10,109 bases of DNA from Clostridia bacterium (GTDB lineage: Bacteria > Bacillota > Clostridia > Oscillospirales > Acutalibacteraceae), in NCBI GenBank assembly GCA_017425745.1, contig JAFOXT010000019.1, positions 1-10,109 on the forward strand. Reading direction: 5' to 3'. Position 1 is the first letter of the stretch. Each line of letters begins with the position of its first letter. Shown one piece after another: positions 5,444 through 10,109 of this stretch. Made by a program: the position numbers and the translations under genes. The notes under the pieces are model-generated. The model saw only the letters and a list, made by a program, of their open reading frames with translations, was not told the origin of the DNA and did not search any database.

Positions 5444-5652
5444 TTAAAGTGGAAAGTTGAAAGTTAAAATGTGGGGAGCAAAGCTCCGATTATATCCGTT
5501 TTAACTTTCTGCTCAGCCTTTATATTCATTCCGCCGAAGCAGATTGATAAACTTGGCGGGTAGGATTTTATTCATTTATGAATATAAAGGCGGATAATTC
5601 CGGAGCGAAGCGACCCGTATTTCAACTTTCAACTTTTAACTTTCCACTTTAA
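5444..5652. mobile_element. 209-bp miniature inverted-repeat element (MITE-like), no cargo
   Basis: The ends read TTAAAGTGGAAAGTT (5444) and, inverted, the same at 5652. Left arm D (5444-5498) carries the GGAGC-AAA-GCTCC variant; right arm E (5591-5652) carries the GGGTCGCTTCGCTCC variant. Inside is a perfect 13-bp inverted repeat CCTTTATATTCAT/ATGAATATAAAGG (5517-5529, 5578-5590) and an inner CCGCC-AAG/CTT-GGCGG stem (5531-5539, 5552-5559), so nearly the whole unit could fold as one long stem. No open frame. It starts 4 bases after the HATPase stop and ends just before the hydrogenase ribosome site (AAAAGGAG at 5655-5662). Mobility is inferred from family structure and copy number in the window. 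Confidence 0.65.
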
Positions 5653-5670
5653 TTAAAAGGAGAAAACATA

Positions 5671-6999
5671 ATGTCAAAAATATTCCACTCAGTTCGCCTT
5701 GATGCGGATAAATGTGTGGGGTGTACTAACTGTATCAAACGTTGCCCCACAGAGGCTATCCGTGTAAGAAATAAAAAGGCGTACATAATTTCCGACAGAT
5801 GTATCGACTGCGGCGAGTGTATCAGGGTCTGCCCTCAGCACGCAAAATATGCAGTTATGGAGCATCTCAGCGAAAAAGATAAATTCAGATATAAAATCGC
5901 ACTGCCTGCCCCTGCACTTTACGGTCAGTTCAATAACCTTGAAAATATTGACTATGTGCTGACGGGTCTTAAGAAAATGGGCTTTGATAAGGTTGTTGAG
6001 GTAAGCAAAGCAGCCGAATACATAAGCAGTGCAACACGAAATATGATGAGAACGGAAAGCCTTAAAAAGCCCGTTATTTCAACTGCTTGTCCCGCAGTTG
6101 TAAGACTTATCAGAATCCGCTTCCCTAATCTTATTCCGAATCTTCTGCCCCTTTATGCACCCGTTGACTTTGCGGCAAAAATTGCCCGTGAAGAGGCAAT
6201 TAAGGAAACGGGACTCAAAGACGAGGAAATAGGCGTTTTCTTTATTTCACCCTGTCCTGCAAAAAGAACATCAATCAAAAATCCTCTCGGCTACAGCAAA
6301 AGCGGTGTAGACGGAGCAATTGCAATGAAGGAGATTTATCCTCAGCTTGTGCACAATATGGATAAGCTCAGTACAGATGAAGTTGAGCTTATTAACGATT
6401 CAGGTATTATCGGTGTAAGCTGGGCAAGCAGCGGCGGTGAAGCGTCAGGCCTTTTAAAGGAGAGATATCTTGCGGCTGACGGTATCCGTAACGTAATCAA
6501 TGTGCTTGAAGAGCTTGAGGATGAAAAGCTTAACGACCTTGATTTTATTGAGCTTAATTCCTGTACAGGCGGTTGTGTTGGCGGTGTTCTTACTGTTGAA
6601 AATCCCTTTGTTGCAAGGGCAAGAATTCAGCACTTAAGAAAGTTTATGCCCGTTTCCTGCAACAGCATCAGAAATAAATATGACCTTGAGGATTTCGGCC
6701 TTACTGAAGAGGTTACACCCTCACCGGCTATGAAGCTTGCCGACAATGTAATCAAGGCTATGCGTATGATGAGTAAGCTTAAGGAAATTGAAGCTTCACT
6801 GCCCGGTCTTGACTGCGGAATCTGCGGTGCACCCTCGTGCAGAGCTCTTGCTGACGATATTGTAAGAGGCTACGCAGAGGAAACAGACTGTGTGCTTCAT
6901 AAAATTCAGGTTGGCGGAAGCAACGACTGGCTTCCTGCACCCTTCAGAGTAAAGGTTATGACAGAAGAGTCAGGGGAGGAAAAAAATGATGAAGGTTAA
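5671..6999 (+). CDS. HydS-like putative sensory [FeFe]-hydrogenase
   Basis: The 442-residue protein has three parts. Residues 1-60 hold two [4Fe-4S] ferredoxin motifs (Cys15/18/21/25 and Cys44/47/50/54). Residues about 75-335 form the H-cluster domain with its four ligands: Cys140 in STACP, Cys195 in ISPCPAKR, Cys298 and Cys302 in ELNSCTGGC. Residues 382-407 hold an extra FeS domain (Cys382/385/390/407) like that in corrinoid/acetyl-CoA proteins. Compared with catalytic HydA, the proton-relay Cys of TSCCP is Ala139, the Met before PC is Ser193, the Glu of PCxxKxxE is Ser201, and the Met of the third motif is Asn296. Such losses mark HydS-type proteins, thought to sense H2 or redox state. Neighbouring HATPase, DRTGG and PHP genes support signalling. 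Maturation would need HydEFG from elsewhere. AAAAGGAG lies 8 bases upstream. Confidence 0.9.
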   Translation: MSKIFHSVRLDADKCVGCTNCIKRCPTEAIRVRNKKAYIISDRCIDCGECIRVCPQHAKYAVMEHLSEKDKFRYKIALPAPALYGQFNNLENIDYVLTGLKKMGFDKVVEVSKAAEYISSATRNMMRTESLKKPVISTACPAVVRLIRIRFPNLIPNLLPLYAPVDFAAKIAREEAIKETGLKDEEIGVFFISPCPAKRTSIKNPLGYSKSGVDGAIAMKEIYPQLVHNMDKLSTDEVELINDSGIIGVSWASSGGEASGLLKERYLAADGIRNVINVLEELEDEKLNDLDFIELNSCTGGCVGGVLTVENPFVARARIQHLRKFMPVSCNSIRNKYDLEDFGLTEEVTPSPAMKLADNVIKAMRMMSKLKEIEASLPGLDCGICGAPSCRALADDIVRGYAEETDCVLHKIQVGGSNDWLPAPFRVKVMTEESGEEKNDEG

Positions 7000-7315
7000 A
7001 GAGCTTACAGAAAAGCTTCAGCTTAAAGTTCTTGTAGAAGGCGACAGCGAAAGAGAAATTGAAGGCTGCTATTGCGGAGATTTACTTTCCTGGGTTATGT
7101 CAAGAATAAAGGAAAACGATGTATGGCTTACGGTTATGGGTAACATCAACTCAATTGCCGTTTGCGTGCTTTCCGATTGTGCCGCAATTCTTCTTACCGA
7201 AAACGCACCTCTTGACGAGGACGCAAGACTTAAAGCAGAAAGCATAGGCATACCCGTACTGCAAAGCGAAAAAAGCACCTTTGACCTTGCAGTGGAGATT
7301 TCAAAGCTTTTATGA
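6989..7315 (+). CDS. Second DRTGG-domain protein of the hydrogenase-linked operon
   Basis: This protein has 108 residues (109 if the ATG at 6986 is used). AGGGGAGGA at 6972-6980 lies 8 bases before the ATG at 6989, which I prefer, and only 5 before 6986. The pattern is a compact alpha/beta regulatory domain: MKVKELTEKLQLKVLVEG, then IEGCYCGDLLSWVMSRIK (about residues 24-41; the CGDLLSxVM element matches CGSDMMSDVL in the first DRTGG protein), then VWLTVMGNINSIAVCVLSDC and a final strand IPVLQSEKSTFDLAVEISKLL. It is shorter than and quite diverged from the 4668-5018 copy, so the two probably have different partners or ligands. It overlaps the hydrogenase gene by 11 bases and the PHP gene by an ATGA at 7312-7315, so all three are translationally coupled. 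No catalytic residues are evident. Confidence 0.78.
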   Translation: MKVKELTEKLQLKVLVEGDSEREIEGCYCGDLLSWVMSRIKENDVWLTVMGNINSIAVCVLSDCAAILLTENAPLDEDARLKAESIGIPVLQSEKSTFDLAVEISKLL

Positions 7316-8019
7316 AGCTGAAATATGATTTACATATTCACTCCTGTCTTTCACCCTGCGGTGATAACGATATGACGCCCTACAATCTTACAAATATGGC
7401 AAAAATCTGTGGCTGTGATATAATTGCCCTCACTGACCACAACACCTGCCTTAATTGTGAAAGCGCCATGAAGGCGGGAGAGAATATAGGTCTTACGGTT
7501 GTGCCGGGAATGGAATTATGCACAAGCGAGGAAATTCACTGTATCTGTCTTTTTCCTGAGCTTAAAAATGCACTTTCCTTTTCCGATTATGTAAAATCAA
7601 CTCTTCCTCCCATAAAAAATAAAGAGAAGATTTTCGGCAACCAATATATTATGAATGAAGCTGACGGAATTCTCGGCTCCTTCGATTTACTTCTTACAAC
7701 GGCATCGGGCATAAGCATTGAAAGTCTTGACAGTCTTATGAAGGACTACGGCGGACTTTGGTATCCTGCCCATATAGACAGAAATTCTTACAGTGTAATT
7801 TCTGCTCTTGGTGATTTCCCTGACAGCCTTGAAACTTCAGTGTTTGAGCTGACTTATGATGCTGACGAAAAGCTGTACAGAGAAAAGTATCCGTCAACAA
7901 AAAACAAAAAATTAATCAGAAGCAGTGATGCCCATTATCTGGAAAATCTTATGACAGAGAAAATGGAAATTGAGCCGGCAGATAATTCAATAAAAGGTCT
8001 CTTCGAAGTTTTAAGATAA
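7312..8019 (+). CDS. PHP-domain phosphoesterase, last gene of the hydrogenase-linked operon
   Basis: This 235-residue protein has the PHP metal-site motifs: DLHIHSCLSPCGD (His8, His10, Asp18), ALTDHNT (Asp42, His43), PGMEL (Glu68), IHCICLF (His76), PAHIDR (His154) and RSSDAHY (Asp206, His208). It is shorter than the 2470-3345 PHP protein and lacks its helical insert; the extended LSPCGDNDMTP form is typical, from memory, of PHP proteins next to DRTGG and Fe-hydrogenase genes. It should be an active metal-dependent phosphoesterase; the substrate is unknown, and a nucleotide second messenger or the DRTGG ligand are attractive but unproven ideas. It overlaps the DRTGG gene by 4 bases with no separate ribosome site. 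No intrinsic terminator follows, so some transcription may run into the next operon. Confidence 0.85.
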   Translation: MKLKYDLHIHSCLSPCGDNDMTPYNLTNMAKICGCDIIALTDHNTCLNCESAMKAGENIGLTVVPGMELCTSEEIHCICLFPELKNALSFSDYVKSTLPPIKNKEKIFGNQYIMNEADGILGSFDLLLTTASGISIESLDSLMKDYGGLWYPAHIDRNSYSVISALGDFPDSLETSVFELTYDADEKLYREKYPSTKNKKLIRSSDAHYLENLMTEKMEIEPADNSIKGLFEVLR

Positions 8020-8045
8020 AAAAACAATTACTTAAACTTAAATTA

Positions 8046-8074
8046 ACCAAGTATTAACAATACATGGTTATACT
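8046..8074 (+). promoter_or_regulatory. Palindromic operator-like site overlapping a probable promoter
   Basis: ACCAAGTATT (8046-8055) and AATACATGGT (8059-8068) form an inverted repeat with one mismatched pair over the loop AAC. It directly adjoins a good -10 box TATACT (8069-8074). No strong -35 is present, which fits a promoter that needs an activator or is blocked by a repressor bound here. Transcription would start near 8081, shortly before the AAGGAG of the 8103 gene. Confidence 0.45.
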
Positions 8075-8102
8075 AAAGAAAAAACATCTAAGGAGATTAA
8101 AA

Positions 8103-8750
8103 ATGAAAAAATCAATTAAAAAATTAATGGCTGCCCTTTTATCAGTAATTCTGATTCTCGTGGTGGCAATCCCCGCCTTTGCGGCACAGTCAGGTGACGA
8201 AATTGTTGCAAGAATTTCAGTTTGCTCAAGAGTAAAGGAAGTACCCTCTCTCGGCCACACCTGGATTTACATACACAACATTTCCGATGAGCCGATTCAG
8301 GTGGGCGCTTATACAGTACCTGTTGGTGAAGGCGTTTCTATCGGTACCTTTGCAAACACAAGAGATGACGGCAGAGGTGTTTACTACAATATTGAATCAC
8401 ACTGCATCAACAAGTACGGCGACCACGATTTCTTTTCAATTACAAAGGAAATTTCAGCCGACACACTTAATAAGGTAAGCAACAAGATTCTCACCCTTAA
8501 CAACTGGAATATTTTCAATAACTGTATGCAGTTTACTTTCACAGTATGGCAGACAGCAACAGGTCAGTTTTTTGCAAACCTTCTTTTCCCTGCTTTCGGT
8601 GAGCTTCAGATGAGAATAGCAGGTGCAAGACACAGAAATCTTAATATGTACTATCCTTCTGCAGACAGAGTTTACAAACAGAAGGGCTCAGGCTCAGGTG
8701 CAACTCTTGCAGTTGTAAGAGAAAGCTCGCTTAAAACTCCTGTGGGTTGA
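8103..8750 (+). CDS. Secreted protein, candidate permuted papain-fold (NlpC/P60/LRAT-like) enzyme, paralogue 1
   Basis: The 215-residue precursor has a signal peptide (1-27: MKKSIKKLMA, hydrophobic core, cleavage likely after AFA). The mature part shares with the next gene: GHTWIYIHNIS (His52), VGAYTVPVGEGVSIGTFA (67-84), RDDGRGVYYNIES (87-99; Glu98), NKYG, and NNWNIFNNCMQFTFTVW (133-149; Asn140-Cys141). A His early, Glu/Asn midway and an Asn-Cys at the head of a late helix is the order of circularly permuted papain-like enzymes such as LRAT (NCEHF motif) and YiiX. That suggests a secreted cysteine hydrolase or acyltransferase acting on wall peptide or lipid, but this is a motif-level inference. 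AAGGAG lies 7 bases before the ATG at 8103; a longer reading from 8064 lacks a ribosome site and would put 13 basic residues before the signal peptide. Confidence 0.72.
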   Translation: MKKSIKKLMAALLSVILILVVAIPAFAAQSGDEIVARISVCSRVKEVPSLGHTWIYIHNISDEPIQVGAYTVPVGEGVSIGTFANTRDDGRGVYYNIESHCINKYGDHDFFSITKEISADTLNKVSNKILTLNNWNIFNNCMQFTFTVWQTATGQFFANLLFPAFGELQMRIAGARHRNLNMYYPSADRVYKQKGSGSGATLAVVRESSLKTPVG

Positions 8751-8775
8751 TAGCATTAAAAAATGAGGAATTGTA

Positions 8776-9414
8776 ATGAAAAAAGTTTTTAAAAGTATAG
8801 TTTCAATAATTATGGTTGCGGCAATTGTGTTTACACTTGCCGCACCTTCTCTTGCTGCAAACGATCCCGTTGTTGCAAGAATTTATGTAATCACCTACCT
8901 TGAAGGTACATCGTGGACAGACCACGCCTGGGTTTACTTTGAAAATCTTTCAGAAAACAGTGTAAAGGTGGGACTTTATAATCTGCCTGCAGGTGAGGGC
9001 GTTTCCGTGGGTTGCTTTGCAGCGTCAAGAGATGACGGCTACGGAATTTACTACAACATTGAAAGCTACTGCGCTAACAAATACGGCCAGACCGGTTGGG
9101 TATCAATTTCAAAGGATATTACAAAAAGTCAGCTTCAGAAGGCCACCGATAAAATTCTCAGCATAAGAAACGGTTGGGATTTCATTTTCAACTGTATGTA
9201 CTTTGCTTTCAGTGTGTGGAATGCGGCAACGGGCGATAATCTTGTGTCCCTTGTTTTCCCTGTTTTCGGTCAGCTTATGCTTAAGGCACGCGGAGGCAGA
9301 AAAGGACCGCAGATGTTTGTGCCCGAAAAAACAAGAGTTTACCGACAGAAAGGAAGAGGCGACAACGCTTACCTTATGCTTGTAAGCGAAAAGTCCCTCA
9401 ACAAAGCGATATGA
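8776..9414 (+). CDS. Secreted protein, candidate permuted papain-fold (NlpC/P60/LRAT-like) enzyme, paralogue 2
   Basis: This 212-residue paralogue of the preceding product arose by tandem duplication and has since diverged. It has a signal peptide (1-27, cleavage after SLA), then VVARIYVI, DHAWVYFENLS (His50), VGLYNLPAGEGVSVGCFA (66-83), RDDGYGIYYNIESYC (85-99; Glu96), NKYG, and WDFIFNCMYFAFSVW (134-148; Asn139-Cys140). The putative His, Glu and Asn-Cys positions are all kept, as is a further Cys (Cys99 here, Cys101 in paralogue 1). Regions outside these blocks, including the junction after the signal peptide, differ. The shared C-terminal tail VYRQKGRG/VYKQKGSG ends in a small beta-like segment. 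AGGA lies 7 bases before the ATG, 25 bases after the previous stop. Its stop overlaps the next start (9411-9414). Confidence 0.72.
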   Translation: MKKVFKSIVSIIMVAAIVFTLAAPSLAANDPVVARIYVITYLEGTSWTDHAWVYFENLSENSVKVGLYNLPAGEGVSVGCFAASRDDGYGIYYNIESYCANKYGQTGWVSISKDITKSQLQKATDKILSIRNGWDFIFNCMYFAFSVWNAATGDNLVSLVFPVFGQLMLKARGGRKGPQMFVPEKTRVYRQKGRGDNAYLMLVSEKSLNKAI

Positions 9415-9869
9415 CAGAAAAAGAAAAAGCCCTTGAGCTTTTTATGGAAGGCTTCAATTGTTCACAGAGTGTATTCACTGCTTTTGCATACCGTTTCGGA
9501 ATTGATGAGGACACTGCAAAAAGAATTTCAGCAGGTCTCGGCGGCGGTGTTGGCAGACAAAGAGAGGTCTGCGGTGCAGTAAGCGGAGCAGTTATGGTGC
9601 TCGGCTCAGTTAAGGCAGCTGTAAAGGGTGATGACAGCGAAGGGAAAAAAGCAAATTACGAGCTTGTAAGAGAGTTTTGCGATTTATTCAAGGAAAGACA
9701 CGGCGGCACAATAATCTGCCGTGAAATGCTGAAAATTCAGGCAGAAGCAAAAGAGAGCGCAACTCCCGACGAAAGAACAGCTGAGTATTATGCCTTAAGA
9801 CCCTGCGCAAGAGCAGTTTTTGATGCAGCCGAAATACTTGAAGAAATGATTAAAAAGCACGGGCAGTGA
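9411..9869 (+). CDS. C_GCAxxG_C_C family probable redox protein
   Basis: This 152-residue cytosolic protein has the spaced cysteines of the C_GCAxxG_C_C family: Cys17 in EGFNCSQSV, Cys54 in GGGVGRQREVCGAVSGAVMVLG, Cys90, Cys103 in IICREML and Cys132 in RPCARAV. Length matches the family. Members are widespread in anaerobes and are assumed to be redox-active or metal-binding; the reaction is not established. It has no Shine-Dalgarno site of its own and its ATG overlaps the stop of the secreted paralogue 2 (ATGA at 9411-9414), so it is translated by coupling. Linking a cytosolic cysteine protein to exported Cys-dependent candidates may be functional or accidental. A hairpin with a T-rich tail follows 25 bases after the stop. 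Confidence 0.88.
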   Translation: MTEKEKALELFMEGFNCSQSVFTAFAYRFGIDEDTAKRISAGLGGGVGRQREVCGAVSGAVMVLGSVKAAVKGDDSEGKKANYELVREFCDLFKERHGGTIICREMLKIQAEAKESATPDERTAEYYALRPCARAVFDAAEILEEMIKKHGQ

Positions 9870-9894
9870 GCATCAATTTAAAATAACACCGTAG

Positions 9895-9924
9895 GGGCCG
9901 CCATTGGCGGTCCTTGTTTTGTTT
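9895..9924 (+). terminator. GTAGGGG hairpin copy 2, likely terminator of the secreted-protein operon
   Basis: GGGCCGCC (9895-9902) pairs with GGCGGTCC (9906-9913) over ATT, with one G-T pair, and is followed by TTGTTTTGTTT. It is the same repeat as 1202-1224, here placed 25 bases after a stop codon, so a dispersed repeat seems to serve as an intrinsic terminator. Confidence 0.6.
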
Positions 9925-9983
9925 CATATAATTGGAATCTTGTCGCTTCTGAAAAGCACAGCTTTGTGTCCCTTCGGCTTCAT

Positions 9984-10085
9984 TCTGCTTTGGCGGAATG
10001 AATATAAAAGCTCTGAAGTAAGCTGAAACGGGTATAATCGCAGCGAAGCGACCCACATCTAAACTCTCAACTCTTAACACTTTTT
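9984..10085 (-). repeat. Decayed right half of a heptamer inverted-repeat element (copy F)
   Basis: TCTGCTTTGGCGGAATGAAT and ATAAA (9984-10008) match, inverted and with one change, the interior of the miniature element at 5519-5543. About 20 bases further on, 10029-10085 reads, on the minus strand, degenerate heptamers (GTTAAGA, GTTGAGA, GTTTAGA) then GTGGGTCGCTTCGCTGCGAT and TATACCCG. The order interior-then-arm is the same as in the 5444-5652 element, so this is a diverged, left-truncated relative. The rest of 9925-10109 shows no gene; a minus-strand open frame across it (9850-10080) is repeat read-through. Confidence 0.65.
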
Positions 10086-10109
10086 TGTCGAGTCAATCAG
10101 TTCACTATC

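Noticed and set aside
5671..6999. Catalytic hydrogenase HydA
   Set aside because: Key proton-path residues are replaced and the C-terminal FeS domain and neighbours fit a sensory protein better.
9850..10080. 76-codon minus-strand open frame
   Set aside because: It lies almost wholly in the GTAGGGG and heptamer repeat region and overlaps the end of the C_GCAxxG gene; no ribosome site or family signature.

Overview
The window looks like part of a low-GC Gram-positive anaerobe of the Clostridia, most likely a gut Oscillospirales/Ruminococcaceae-type bacterium. The reasons are strong AAGGAG-type ribosome binding sites, TTGCAA-17-TATAAT promoters, an oxygen-sensitive [FeFe]-hydrogenase homologue, a C_GCAxxG-type redox protein, and intergenic repeats of a kind common in such genomes. 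The lineage call is inference; there is no rRNA gene.

Layout. Positions 1-1054 (minus strand) hold the 5' part of a MATE transporter gene and, upstream of it, a small secreted acidic protein with its own promoter. Positions 1055-1528 are non-coding and packed with nested inverted repeats. On the plus strand follow an MTA/SAH nucleosidase with its own promoter (1595-2302), a PHP-domain phosphoesterase (2470-3345) cotranscribed with a 190-aa protein of unknown function (3376-3948), and a good intrinsic terminator.

Positions 4668-8019 carry a five-gene hydrogenase-linked signalling operon: DRTGG domain, HATPase (RsbT/RsbW type), a HydS-like [FeFe]-hydrogenase, DRTGG domain, PHP domain. The hydrogenase keeps the cluster-binding cysteines but lacks several catalytic proton-path residues, so it is more likely a redox or H2 sensor than a turnover enzyme. 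The kinase-like, DRTGG and phosphoesterase proteins would be its output. Two repeat-bounded elements interrupt this region, each ending just before a ribosome binding site: a ~640-bp element with an S23-like four-helix-bundle gene as cargo (4009-4647), and a 209-bp cargo-free relative (5444-5652). A decayed third member lies at 9984-10085. They share terminal heptamer arrays (RAAAGTT)n and internal motifs, which suggests one family with a cargo-bearing and a miniature form.

Positions 8103-9869 hold a second operon: two tandem paralogous secreted proteins, each with a conserved His...Glu...Asn-Cys pattern resembling permuted papain-fold (NlpC/P60/LRAT-like) enzymes, and a translationally coupled C_GCAxxG-type cysteine protein. 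A hairpin with a T-rich tail at 9895-9924 probably ends this operon. The rest is repeat-derived.
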